This document shows, piece after piece, positions 18,552-27,559 of a stretch of DNA of 50,000 nucleotides (position 1 is the stretch's first letter; the number at the start of each line of letters is the position of its first letter). Source of the stretch: Thraustochytrium sp. TN22 (Eukaryota; Sar; Bigyra; Thraustochytrida; Thraustochytriidae); assembly GCA_013306675.1 (NCBI GenBank), contig JABLUY010000177.1:1-50000 (forward strand), read 5' to 3'. A program made the translations under genes and the position numbers. The notes beneath the pieces are model-generated. The model was not told where the DNA came from. It searched no databases and saw only the letters and a list, made by a program, of their open reading frames with translations.

Positions 18552-20339
18552 ATGACAACTCTCTCGCCAAGTCCAGCCGTGGAGCTTCGCATGCCTTTGG
18601 AGAAGTCGCTGGCCATCTACGTCGGCACCTTGCTTCTGAGCGTGCTTCCGCTCGCGCCGCTGTGGTACTTTAGGCACCTGCGCTACATCAAGGTGCGCAA
18701 CATTGGGCTGACGCTGCAATTTCTGCTTTGCATTGCGCCCCTGAATGTTGCTGCGATATTCATGGTTGCGGACGTTGTCCAGGCAAGCTGTCAGGCAATC
18801 AACGTGCTGCCCGCGACGCTCACCATCCTAGCAGCACGGGCCTTTTTGCGGCTGCACTTCCACTTCTACCACTGCTACAGGTACGGAGCAACTGTGAGCT
18901 CGCACTCGCAGGAGTTCGAGAGCGGACCATCGCGGAGAAACTTCCTGACTCGCTTCGCACTGCGGTGCGCCCGTGACCCACGATTCAACGCACGACTTCG
19001 CGTCATTGAGTTCATCCTCGTTGTGGTCAACTTCGTTGCATGTTTCACGCTGATCGCCCCGCAGGGCCCGGAGGATCCCTGGGTATCGCCCTCCGTTTGC
19101 GTCCGTGAGTACAACTCATGGCAGTATAACATCTTCATCACTTTGGGGGTCAACATCGGCTTCTATAGCTCGATCACGCTGATTGGGCTCGGCCTCTCGT
19201 TCGAGTTCGATCGTATTGCTCAAGGGGGTGATCGTCTCGGTGTCAAGCGACTCGTGAGGCACACGCAGAGAATACTGAGCGTATGCTCGGTGCTAGCAAC
19301 TGCTTCCACCGTGCTATCCGACCTCAGAATCGTGAGCCCTAAGATGTTCGCGGGCGTGGTGGTCCTCTTCTACACCTCGCTAACGTTTGAGTTAGCCCTA
19401 GTCCCGCTCCTTTACGTGTGGCGGCACCGAAAGGACCTCAATGGCGCGGAGACCGTGGCACGCTCTGGTGCTGCCTCGGAGCTCGACATGCTTGAAGGCT
19501 TCATCATGTCGAGCGAAGGGTACGGGATGCTCCTCCCGTTCTTCAAGGCCGAGCTGTGCGTTGAGATGCTGCTCTTTATTCGAGACGTGTGCGCATTCGA
19601 GGGCAAGTTCGAGCCCAAGCCTGGGTCTCAGCAGCAGCTGCGCAGTTCTGGCTCCGCGCGCGCGTCGTCGCCGGCGCCTGGCACTCAGCAGCGCGACAGC
19701 TCTCGCTCCTCCATATCTGGAAAGGAGAGGGACCTCTTGGTGTCCCCAGCGATGATCGACACGCTACAGGAGCATTCCAAGGCGAAGGAAATTGCGCGAA
19801 TTTACGCGAGGTTTCTGCAGCCTGGCGCAGCGCACGAAATCAACAGCGAAGGCTGCATGGTGGGCGAGGTGCGCGCGCTCGTGGAGAGCAGTCGCTTCAA
19901 TACGCTACTGACGGTCCCGACACGGAGCCTGAAGCTGCGCAACGCGCTCAGCCGCCGCAATACCGTGCGGTCGCAGCAGGTGGTCCCAGAAGCAACATCA
20001 GATGACGCATCCGCGGGTGCGCACCAGGTGGACTCTGTCATTTGCAGCCCACGAGAGCCTGGCGCGGTGGGCTCGATCGAGGAAATTCCGTCGACAGGGC
20101 TTCCCATCAACTGCTTCCAGAAGATCAAGCTCGAACAGCTTGAGTTGATGCTCATGGACCTCTTCACGCGTTTTTGCCAGGCGGACCAGCGCCACGCAAA
20201 TGCATGGTACCACTACTGCGAGACGCAGCGGGAGATTGAACTTCTCAACACCTCCAACGAGCCGACGCGACTCCAAAGTAACTATTCGACAAGCGCAATG
20301 GTTCCCTCTTCTCACGCCGAGGACACTGATCGGGATTGA
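18552..20339 (+). CDS. seven-transmembrane protein with C-terminal RGS domain
   Basis: 595 residues. Seven hydrophobic helices lie at about 20-300: LAIYVGTLLLSVLPLAPLWY, IGLTLQFLLCIAPLN, VLPATLTILAARAFL, VIEFILVVVNFVACF, YNIFITLGVNIGFYSSITLI, TQRILSVCSVLATASTV and MFAGVVVLFYTSLTFELALV. From about 306 an RGS (regulator of G-protein signalling) fold follows: MLEGFIMSSEGYGMLLPFFKA, then EMLLFIRDVCAF, a Ser/Arg-rich insert, AKEIARIYARFLQPGAAHEIN, another insert, and a closing helix LELMLMDLFTRFCQADQ (about 530). RGS domains speed GTP hydrolysis by G-alpha. The 7TM-RGS layout is known from plant RGS1 and from several protists. The RGS here is split by two long inserts. I chose the ATG at 18552, just before the first helix. 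The protein should sit in the plasma or an internal membrane; any ligand is unknown. Confidence 0.85.
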   Translation: MTTLSPSPAVELRMPLEKSLAIYVGTLLLSVLPLAPLWYFRHLRYIKVRNIGLTLQFLLCIAPLNVAAIFMVADVVQASCQAINVLPATLTILAARAFLRLHFHFYHCYRYGATVSSHSQEFESGPSRRNFLTRFALRCARDPRFNARLRVIEFILVVVNFVACFTLIAPQGPEDPWVSPSVCVREYNSWQYNIFITLGVNIGFYSSITLIGLGLSFEFDRIAQGGDRLGVKRLVRHTQRILSVCSVLATASTVLSDLRIVSPKMFAGVVVLFYTSLTFELALVPLLYVWRHRKDLNGAETVARSGAASELDMLEGFIMSSEGYGMLLPFFKAELCVEMLLFIRDVCAFEGKFEPKPGSQQQLRSSGSARASSPAPGTQQRDSSRSSISGKERDLLVSPAMIDTLQEHSKAKEIARIYARFLQPGAAHEINSEGCMVGEVRALVESSRFNTLLTVPTRSLKLRNALSRRNTVRSQQVVPEATSDDASAGAHQVDSVICSPREPGAVGSIEEIPSTGLPINCFQKIKLEQLELMLMDLFTRFCQADQRHANAWYHYCETQREIELLNTSNEPTRLQSNYSTSAMVPSSHAEDTDRD

Positions 20340-20593
20340 CTGAGAACACAAGCACGCACGCACGCATGTGCTCCGCGGCAAAACACACATCCAACGACTG
20401 CGTCTGGGGTATTTGATGGACCTTTTGTTGGCGAGGGAGAGCATTCCACATCTTCTGCGCACCACTCAAACTTTTCTCCTTATTCTGAACACAACATCAT
20501 AATTACTACATGCCCTCTCGGTTCTTTCTCTCTCAGCCAGAGTGTAGGTAAGCGAGCGCAAACTCAGCCCCCCACGCTTGGGCCTCTCTTGGC
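20340..20593. other. convergent intergenic region
   Basis: About 250 bases between convergent stops. Contains a short CACGCACGCACG run at 20354-20365. No gene is seen. Confidence 0.6.
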
Positions 20594-23500
20594 CTACTGC
20601 AAGGTGTGCTGCAAGATGGAAGCCACCCTGGCCGGGTCCTTGAGGCCGGCCAGGCCATCGGTAGTGAGGTGGATCTGGTCCGTCGCGGAGCGCAGCACCG
20701 AGGCCCTATGCGCACTGCCTTCGCGCTCCGCGGCGCGAGCTGCCTGCATTGTGTGCAGCGTCGCAAGCACGGCGCTGATTCTGGCGACCGGCTCGTTCTT
20801 GGCGGCGCGGCCAAACCAGGCCGACGCCGAGGTGGAGGCGGCGAGCGCAGCCCGCGAGCGTGCAATGTCTGTGGCCTCAGCCGAGGCAGCCTGCCAGTTG
20901 GTGCAGGTCACGCGCTGGATGCCGGTACGAGCGCCACCAGCGCGGCGGCCGAGGCCGTCATTGAGAATCTCCACGCCAACTTGTGCCTCGGCCTGCTGGT
21001 GCGAGCCGTCGGCAAAGGAGAGCACGGCACCGTCGACGTCGACCACGAGATTGCCGCGGGAGAGCTGCGTGGTGGGCGTGAACCAGCGGACAGTGCCGGT
21101 ACCGCGGTCGACGAGCGCGAGGCCGGCCTGGATCGGGATTCGTGCCGTCCCTCGCGAGCTGCCGACCCGGAGGAGGACGCCGTTGTCACGCACGAGCGGC
21201 GGCGAGAGAACGCGCGCCTCCTCGAGCCTGTGCAGGCGCGGGAAGAGCGCGCGAAAGTCAGCTGTCCAGGCTACGGTGGGCGCCCTGCCGCGCGGCGAGA
21301 GCACCAGGCGGTGCAGGCGGTTGTCGTCCGCCACCACGATGTCGCCACCATCGCCGCCATCCTCCACGTAGCTCAGCGGACGGTACTCTGGGCTGCACAA
21401 GTCGACAGTCCAGAGGTCCCGGAGCGAGTCGGAGGCCAGACCGACCGCACTGCAGCCGTGCAGCACGACGACCTGCTGGCCATCGAGGGCCGCATGCACG
21501 AGCGCCGGGCCGGCCGGGCTGGCGACGCCGCTAGGCAAAGGCTTGGCCTGCGATACGCGAAACATGAAGCGTTGCTGCAAGTCAGCGTCGGCGTCGGCGA
21601 GCTGCACACGAAAGACTGCGTCCGTGCCAACGCCGCGCGAGCCGCCATCGAGCGCCGCGTACGCCTTGATGTACAGGTTGCGGCCCAGTACGGCGAGGCG
21701 GCGCGAGTGCACACAGTCGGTACCGGCGACCGAGGTGGGGCAGGCCAGCCGCCTGTGCGGCGCGCAGATCCTGCCGGTGGTGGGCTCGACGCCGAGCAGG
21801 TCGCCGTCCAGGGTCAGCACGACGAAGCACTGGCCGTCGGCGGCCGGCGCCACGTCCACGATCCGGCAGGCGTCGATACCGTCTGGCATGGAGATGCTCC
21901 AGCCCGAGGCACCGTCCGCCACGCGAAAGGCGTCCAGCGAGTGGCAGCTCCCGGGGTAAAGGACCACGTCTCTGTGAATGCGGAGGCGGCCCACGGCGCG
22001 GGCTCGTTCCGGATCCAGGAGCGGCGCGGACCAGGCGTTGCGCAGGGTCTCGGCATGGTAGCCGCTGAGCGCGCCCTCACCCGCGACCACGATGCGCGTG
22101 CCGCTGGCGTCAACCGCCTGGGAGCCCTGCTTGAAAACCTCGGTGCCGGGCGACTGCATGGCGGTCTCGAAGGGCGCCGCTGGCATGAAGGCAGTGCTGA
22201 CCTCGTCCAGGCCGGCGTCGGCGGAAAGCGTCGCCTCCACGGGCGCCCAGGCGCGCTGCGAGACGAGGGCGAAGGGCTCGGTGGGCCACGGCACATTGTC
22301 GCTCAGGACGCTGTCGAAGTCGCCCTGCACAAGATACTTGCGCGTGAGCACGGCGAAGGCCACGCCCAGGAGCGCGGACCGCACCAAGAAGGTGCCGCAC
22401 ATGCGGGCCCAGCTGTCGCCGCCGCGCCGCCGCCGCCGCTTGCGCTTGTCCTTGTCTTTCTTGGACGAGTGCCGCTTGTCCCGGGCCCGGCTGTCGTGGT
22501 CGCGCCGCGAAGAAGACTTCTTGCGGTCCGAGTGAGCGTGCGCGTGGGAGTGCGAGCGCGAGCGCGAGCTCGCATGGGAGGACGAGCGGCGTCTGGGCGA
22601 GGGAGGCTGCTGCGAGGACCCGCGCACGGACCGCTGCTGCGAAGACCCGCGCACCGACCGGCCCGAGCTGGTGGCGGCGCGCACGGTCCTGCCGCTACCG
22701 CGAACCATCCTGCGTCCGCCGCCGCTGGCCCCACCGCCCGCCACAGACCGCGCGCCGCTGGTGTGGTGCGCCTTGCTCTTGGGCGAGCGCGCCCCGGACT
22801 TCTTGCTTGCGGCGCTGTGGAAGCTCTGTGCACCGCTGCTGCGCGGGGTCCTAACCGGCGCAGCGCTGCTGCCACGGCTGGTGCCTCGGCTCACGGCGCT
22901 GCGGTAGCCATTGCTGCTGCTGCTACCGGCGCGGCTGCGCCCGCTGCGCGGCGTACGCGCGCTGCGCCCGCTGCGCGGCGTGGCTGGGCTCGCACCGCGG
23001 CCCCTCCGCGAGGGGCTGCGTGAGACGCTTCGCGAGGCCGCGCGGGGGCTCTTGGCGCGCGCGCGCGGGCTCCTGGCCCGCGGGCGCGGGCTCCTGGCGC
23101 GACGACTCCTTGGCGTCACAACCGTGCCGCCCTGACCAGAAGAGCCTGGAAAGCCGAGCACGGCCTGCTCGCGCAAGCTGGAGGCGCTCGCGGACCGCGA
23201 GAGCCGGCCCGACCCGTGCGAGATCTGGGTCCTAATCTCCAGGTACGGCTCCACGTCCGCCTCCTCATCTGACACGGGCCGGGCGAGCTGGATGTCCTCG
23301 TCGAGATAGGAGCTCACGGAGCTGCTCGAGCTGAGCTCGTCGTCGTCGGCCGCGCGCGGCAGGTCCATGTCCTCCTCGTCCACGAGCTCGTAGCTCTCTT
23401 CCTCCTCCTCCTCCTCCTCCTCCCCCTCCTCCCCTTCTGCCAGCGCCAGCGCTGCCGCCTTGTCGTTCTCCGCTCGCTGCGCCTCGGCCCTGTCGCGGCT

Positions 23501-23791
23501 ATCTGTGGTACTGGCCGTGCTCAGCGAGTCGGCGTCCAGCACGGAGCGCGTGGCGTCCTCCGCCAAGCTGCTGAGCACCGACTCGCCGCCCTCCGAGTTC
23601 AGGTCCACGGGCTGCCGCCAGCGCTGCGCGTCGCGATCCAGCGCCTGCAAGTACCTGTCTGACTCCTCCCTCGTCTTGCGCTGCTTGAGCCGCAGCGACC
23701 TCGCGCGCCGCCACTGCCCGGTGTCGGCCTCGCGCCGCCCGTTGCGCACCGCGCGCCTCACCTCCGAGCCGCCCTTCGCGCTCGGCTCCAT
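20594..23791 (-). CDS. RS-rich type II membrane protein with lumenal beta-propeller-like domain
   Basis: 1065 residues; no family recognised with confidence. Residues 1-150 are charged with a Glu run (EEGEEEEEEEE). About 230-455 is very rich in Ser, Arg and Pro with many SP/RSP/RTP dipeptides (for example RARSPRPRARSPRARAKSPR), ending in a Lys/Arg cluster. One hydrophobic segment follows (about 466-488, GTFLVRSALLGVAFAVL), preceded by positive charge, so the C-terminus should be lumenal or extracellular. The C-terminal 570 residues contain repeated short beta-type units (DGDLLGVEPTTGRI, DGAVLSFADGSH, GLALVDRGTGTVRW) like a PQQ/quinoprotein-type propeller. The frame opens at 23929; I prefer the ATG at 23791 because upstream codons derive from a GCGCC repeat. 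The RS-like arm suggests many phosphorylation sites (inference). Confidence 0.8.
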   Translation of the reverse strand: MEPSAKGGSEVRRAVRNGRREADTGQWRRARSLRLKQRKTREESDRYLQALDRDAQRWRQPVDLNSEGGESVLSSLAEDATRSVLDADSLSTASTTDSRDRAEAQRAENDKAAALALAEGEEGEEEEEEEEESYELVDEEDMDLPRAADDDELSSSSSVSSYLDEDIQLARPVSDEEADVEPYLEIRTQISHGSGRLSRSASASSLREQAVLGFPGSSGQGGTVVTPRSRRARSPRPRARSPRARAKSPRAASRSVSRSPSRRGRGASPATPRSGRSARTPRSGRSRAGSSSSNGYRSAVSRGTSRGSSAAPVRTPRSSGAQSFHSAASKKSGARSPKSKAHHTSGARSVAGGGASGGGRRMVRGSGRTVRAATSSGRSVRGSSQQRSVRGSSQQPPSPRRRSSSHASSRSRSHSHAHAHSDRKKSSSRRDHDSRARDKRHSSKKDKDKRKRRRRRGGDSWARMCGTFLVRSALLGVAFAVLTRKYLVQGDFDSVLSDNVPWPTEPFALVSQRAWAPVEATLSADAGLDEVSTAFMPAAPFETAMQSPGTEVFKQGSQAVDASGTRIVVAGEGALSGYHAETLRNAWSAPLLDPERARAVGRLRIHRDVVLYPGSCHSLDAFRVADGASGWSISMPDGIDACRIVDVAPAADGQCFVVLTLDGDLLGVEPTTGRICAPHRRLACPTSVAGTDCVHSRRLAVLGRNLYIKAYAALDGGSRGVGTDAVFRVQLADADADLQQRFMFRVSQAKPLPSGVASPAGPALVHAALDGQQVVVLHGCSAVGLASDSLRDLWTVDLCSPEYRPLSYVEDGGDGGDIVVADDNRLHRLVLSPRGRAPTVAWTADFRALFPRLHRLEEARVLSPPLVRDNGVLLRVGSSRGTARIPIQAGLALVDRGTGTVRWFTPTTQLSRGNLVVDVDGAVLSFADGSHQQAEAQVGVEILNDGLGRRAGGARTGIQRVTCTNWQAASAEATDIARSRAALAASTSASAWFGRAAKNEPVARISAVLATLHTMQAARAAEREGSAHRASVLRSATDQIHLTTDGLAGLKDPARVASILQHTLQ

Positions 23792-24470
23792 GCCGCCGCG
23801 CCGCCGCGCCGGGCCTCGCCTCGCCGCGCCGCGCCGCGCCGCGCCGCGCCGCGCCTCGCGCGCGCAACTGGATTTGCCAAGCCTGCTGCGCGGCGGCGAC
23901 CACCGTGGCGCTCTCGGCTCGGCCTGCAAGCAGCACTTGCCGGCCGGCTCGGCTGACTTGCCAGGGCCGACTTCGACTTGTCGCTCGCGGTGGCCACAGC
24001 GTTTGCGAGGTGGTTTTCTGTCCCTCGCTGCCCTTTAAGTTGTGCAAACGCAGCTCTGCTCCAAGAGCGGCGGCGGTACAGGCGTAGCCGGTCTCCCTCT
24101 CCCGCGCTCGCACGTGGCTCGCGCTCATGGGGACGATCGAGGCCGACTCCGCGAGGCTCGCGAGGCGACGGTCGACTCGAGCGCCTCTGTGTGTTAGGTT
24201 TCGCTGCGCAGGCAGGACGAAAACGGAACGGAGATGGTGGTCACGATTCATGACGTTCCTTTTTTACTTATGACGTGTGATGGGAGGACTCGGAGGACGT
24301 GTGGCTGGAGTCAGCCGCGACGCACGTGCCGAGCACGGCGGCGAGCGCCTTGCGGACGTGGAGCACATGCTGCGCGCCGCAAGAGGGGAGAAGGGCCAGC
24401 CTGACTCGCTCGCCAGCTGACCTGACAGTGAGGCCATAGTGCCGTGTGGCGACCACGCAAGCAAGCAAGG
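23792..24470. other. intergenic region with GCGCC repeat
   Basis: Upstream of the RS-rich membrane protein and downstream of the GST gene. A 5-bp tandem (GCGCC type) occupies about 23822-23858. The rest shows no convincing coding frame. Confidence 0.55.
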
Positions 24471-25697
24471 TCAGAGCTTGGTGGAGGCGGCGGCGTGCTG
24501 GGCAAAGTAGAGCGTGGACTTGCGGTTGGGCCCGGGGAGCTTGACGAGGCGGCACGAGGCCAAGTCGGTCTGCAGCATGGCGGCCGCGTTGGGGCCAAAG
24601 TCGCGCAAGAGCGTCGCGCAGGACGGGTCGGCGAGGGCGAGGTCGACGACGCGCTGGAACTTCCAGGCGTCAAAGGCCTTGATGAAGCGCGTGCCGGCGC
24701 AGCCGCCGACGCGGAAGGTCTCCTTGCCGAGGCTGCGCGGGATCTCGGCGGCGAGCGAGGCGGGGTTTTCGGCGGCGTAGCGCTTGAGCGCGTCCACCGT
24801 GCTGAGCAGCATCGGGACATGCTCGGTGAAGAAGAGCTCCAGCAGCGGGCGCAGAGTGGCCGGAATTTCGTCATTCGGAAGGAAGGTCGCGGTCGCGCCG
24901 GAGCTGTAGGACGTCTTGGCGGCGTCGAAGCTCTGCGGCTGCTCGGCGCCGGGGAACGGGAAGCCGCGCACGCGCTCGACGTACTCAGCAACGTCGGGGA
25001 AGTCCTCCTTCATCATCTTGCCCGGGACCGGGTCGCGGTACAGGTGCGCGTAGAGGAAGGTGATGAGCCCAAAGTCGCCCACGCAGGGCGCGTCGCCAAG
25101 CAGGAAGCGGTGCGAGCGAAGGTGGTCGCGCAGGCCCTCCAGAAAGGCGCGGTAGGTGGCTTCGATGCCCGGCACGGTCTCGTCGGAGATACCGAGGCCC
25201 GGAAGCATGCCGGCGAACTTGGTCATGTTGCGGCGTGCGAGAGCATGGCGCTTCTCGCGCGCGGCGTCGTCCGAGCGCGCATGGCCCTCCGGGTCGCCCG
25301 CGCGGTCCCACTCGTGCACGAGGAAGTCGCGCTGCGAGGGGAAGTTCCACCGGTAATGCATGCCTGGCAGGATGAGCCATTCGTCGCCGAGCAGCTCCAT
25401 AATGCCGGAGACCAGGCGCTGGCGCGGCGTCTGCGGGATGACGGGCCGCACGTCCGGCAACAGGCGCTCGAAGTGCTCGATGATGACGGCCGTATCCTGG
25501 ATCACCTTGCCCTCGCCGTCGATGGCCACCGGAACCACGGCCCAGCCCACCTTGGGCAGGATGAGCTGCCTGTACACGTCGGCGCTAGCTGTTACCCTGC
25601 GCAGTTTGACGCCCTTATGCACGAGGTAGCCGTGAACCTTGCCCGTGTACGCTGACTGCTCCATGCCGACCAGCGTCACCTCCAGGTCTTGCGCCAT
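24471..25697 (-). CDS. glutathione S-transferase-like protein, long form
   Basis: 408 residues, nearly twice a typical soluble GST (about 220). The N-terminal thioredoxin-like fold is seen in VTLVGMEQSAYTGKVHGYLV (about 7-26), a VVPVAIDGEGKVIQDTAVII stretch (about 55-74) with the cis-Pro and the glutathione-binding acidic/Thr pair (family knowledge), and an alpha-helical GST_C domain about 90-250 (RFLLGDAPCVGDFGLITFLYAHL). The last 150 residues are an extra helical extension without a recognisable motif. It likely conjugates or reduces substrates with glutathione in the cytosol. No signal peptide is seen. The ATG at 25697 is chosen; the frame is open further upstream to 25988, but that peptide is unlike GST. 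bZIP-type palindromes lie 190-380 bases upstream. Confidence 0.82.
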   Translation of the reverse strand: MAQDLEVTLVGMEQSAYTGKVHGYLVHKGVKLRRVTASADVYRQLILPKVGWAVVPVAIDGEGKVIQDTAVIIEHFERLLPDVRPVIPQTPRQRLVSGIMELLGDEWLILPGMHYRWNFPSQRDFLVHEWDRAGDPEGHARSDDAAREKRHALARRNMTKFAGMLPGLGISDETVPGIEATYRAFLEGLRDHLRSHRFLLGDAPCVGDFGLITFLYAHLYRDPVPGKMMKEDFPDVAEYVERVRGFPFPGAEQPQSFDAAKTSYSSGATATFLPNDEIPATLRPLLELFFTEHVPMLLSTVDALKRYAAENPASLAAEIPRSLGKETFRVGGCAGTRFIKAFDAWKFQRVVDLALADPSCATLLRDFGPNAAAMLQTDLASCRLVKLPGPNRKSTLYFAQHAAASTKL

Positions 25698-25889
25698 GCT
25701 GGGCGACGGGCGAAGACTTAGAGTCACAGTGCCAAGGCTGGTGCGTGCGGCGCGACGCGTATGCGGTCCGGAGCCAGCCGACCTCGAGTGGAGTCGGAGC
25801 GCGCGCAGCAGACTCGAGTCGGCCGGGTTTGATCGTCTCGGGCAGTGGCGCGGAGCGGGAAAACATGTAAAGGGAAGGACTGAGCTTGA

Positions 25890-25897
25890 TGACGTCA
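25890..25897. promoter_or_regulatory. TGACGTCA (CRE/bZIP-type) palindrome
   Basis: A perfect ATF/CREB-type octamer 193 bases upstream of the GST ATG, in a less GC-rich stretch. In other eukaryotes this octamer binds bZIP factors; function here is inferred from position. Confidence 0.5.
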
Positions 25898-26032
25898 CGA
25901 AAAGCTCGAGGAAAAAACGACAAGCCTCTGTAGTAAATGGATCTAACGCGAGACATCCCTGTGCGACGAACACGACAAGAGAAGACAAGAGTCGAGGTTT
26001 CTTTCTCCGCGCAAGAGGATGACCTCGTCATC

Positions 26033-26073
26033 TCATGTCATGACATGACAAGACGTGACAAGACGTGACGTCA
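26033..26073. promoter_or_regulatory. composite bZIP-like element: 16-bp palindrome, tandem TGACG half sites, CRE
   Basis: The palindrome TCATGTCATGACATGA (26033-26048) is followed by two direct copies of ACAAGACGTG and then a second TGACGTCA (26066-26073). It lies about 340-380 bases upstream of the GST ATG, on the far side of the octamer at 25890. Clustering of half sites suggests a real regulatory module, perhaps stress-responsive given the target, but this is inference. Confidence 0.45.
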
Positions 26074-26395
26074 GATGGGGGCCATTTTGTAAGGTCATAA
26101 TCGTCATCGTCTTTTACAGCCAGCAGCCCGAGGCAAACGCAGGGGAAAAGAGGGAGAACGTGCTTCTTGATACTCCACAACCCGGTCTGTCGCACGACGC
26201 GCAACCTGAAAACTGTGTGCAAAAGGGGGGCGGTCGCGAGCGGCGCGAGAGAAGAGCGGAGAACCTGAGGTCGTTGCCTGTTCGGTTAGAGGGAAGCGCG
26301 GAGAGATTGTGAAAGAGCAGGCTGTGGCTGTCGCGGCGAGACGCGAGAAAGCTAAGGTCAGTGCCAGTCAGAGAGAAAGGAGCACGCGTGGACGA

Positions 26396-27559
26396 TCATG
26401 TACGCACCGGGTCTTCGAGCATCTTCTCGGACTTGGCGAGACCATCGAAGATGGAGGTCGGGTCGGCGCCCTCAAAGGCGATGCGATGGATGTTGCAAAA
26501 GAGAGGAAAGAAGTCGTCGGCCGTGTTGTTGGGGTACTCGGCGTTGAGGATCTTCTGGACCTCGGCGCACGTCAGCGTGCCCTGGAGCTTCTGGCCGCCG
26601 AGCAGGTCGGCCTCGATGTCCTCCCAAGAGGCGGAGGCGCCACCCTTGACGAAAGCCTCAGCACACTTGCGGTTGCGGCCGCCGTAGCAGGTCGTGATGA
26701 GGTCAGCAGCGCCGCAGGACTGGAGCAGGATCTCCACGGGGAAGTCGCCCGTGCGCAGCTCAACAAAGCGGCCGATCTCGAGCAGGCCAATGCGGATGAT
26801 GGCGGCCTTGGTGTTGTTGCCGTAGCCGAGGCCATCGCAAAAGCCGGCGCCGAGCGCGACGATGTTCTTGAGCGCGCCGCAGAGCTCGACGGCCTCGGAG
26901 TCGCGCACCGTGGTGATGTGGAACTTGGGCCGCTGGAAGGCGAGCTGCAGCAGGCGCGCATGCGCGGCCGGCCCGCCGATGGTGGCCTCGGCGAAGTCGC
27001 CTTCGGCGATCTCCGAGGCGACGTTGGCGCCCATGAGCACGGAGACCTCGCGGTCGAGGCCCTGGCGGATGACGTCCGACACGAGCACGATGCCGGACTC
27101 GTCAAAGTCGACGCCCTTGATGAGCGAGATGGCCAGCGCGTGCTCGCCCATGCGCTCCTTGATGGTGGGGAGCAGCTTGTTGAGGAACTGGTGCGGGACC
27201 ACGAAGACCAGCAGAGTGGCGCCGTCGCAGGCCTTGCCCAGGTCCGCCTCGGCCACCAGGTTGGTCGGCAGCTTGATGCCCGGCAGATACTTGACGTTCT
27301 CGTGGTCCGTGTTGATGATCTCCGTCAGCTTGCGCCCATTCACCTCCTCCTCGTGGACCCACATGGCCACCTCGCGCTCGAAGGCGTCCGTGTGCTCGGC
27401 GCAGTTCTCCGCCACGAGCTTGGCGATCGTGCAGCCCCAGTTGCCGGACCCGACGATCGTCACCTTGAGCGGGCCCTTGGGCAGCGTCGCGGCGCCTTCC
27501 GCTGCGGCCTCCTCGCGGGCACTCAGCCCCAGCGTCATGCGCTGCAGGCGCTTCAGCAT
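26396..27559 (-). CDS. GPD1: NAD-dependent glycerol-3-phosphate dehydrogenase
   Basis: 387 residues. It interconverts dihydroxyacetone phosphate and sn-glycerol 3-phosphate, feeding glycerolipid and glycerol synthesis and reoxidising NADH. The Rossmann motif GSGNWG (37-42) is followed by a family-typical VAMWVHEEEVNGRKLTEIIN, ISLIKGVDF, the catalytic-lysine region ELCGALKNIVALGAGFCDGL and GYGNNTKAAIIRIGL, then DLITTCYGGRNRKCAEAF. All key segments of the eukaryotic GPD1 type are present. The 30 residues before the Rossmann fold include basic and Ala-rich parts; a short cytosolic extension or weak organelle signal are both possible. The start is an ATG at 27559. In an oil-rich protist this enzyme would supply the backbone for triacylglycerol (inference). 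Confidence 0.95.
   Translation of the reverse strand: MLKRLQRMTLGLSAREEAAAEGAATLPKGPLKVTIVGSGNWGCTIAKLVAENCAEHTDAFEREVAMWVHEEEVNGRKLTEIINTDHENVKYLPGIKLPTNLVAEADLGKACDGATLLVFVVPHQFLNKLLPTIKERMGEHALAISLIKGVDFDESGIVLVSDVIRQGLDREVSVLMGANVASEIAEGDFAEATIGGPAAHARLLQLAFQRPKFHITTVRDSEAVELCGALKNIVALGAGFCDGLGYGNNTKAAIIRIGLLEIGRFVELRTGDFPVEILLQSCGAADLITTCYGGRNRKCAEAFVKGGASASWEDIEADLLGGQKLQGTLTCAEVQKILNAEYPNNTADDFFPLFCNIHRIAFEGADPTSIFDGLAKSEKMLEDPVRT

Larger units (their letters stand above)
25698..26395. other. intergenic region between GST and GPD genes
   Basis: About 700 bases upstream of the GST gene and downstream of the glycerol-3-phosphate dehydrogenase gene. It is less GC-rich than its surroundings and carries two perfect TGACGTCA octamers and a 16-base palindrome, listed separately. 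No gene is seen. Confidence 0.65.

Noticed and set aside
20606-23023. 805-codon open frame on the plus strand
   Set aside because: It is fully antisense to the RS-rich membrane protein. The peptide is rich in Arg, Ala, Gly and His with no domain, and is explained by high GC and the codon structure of the real gene.
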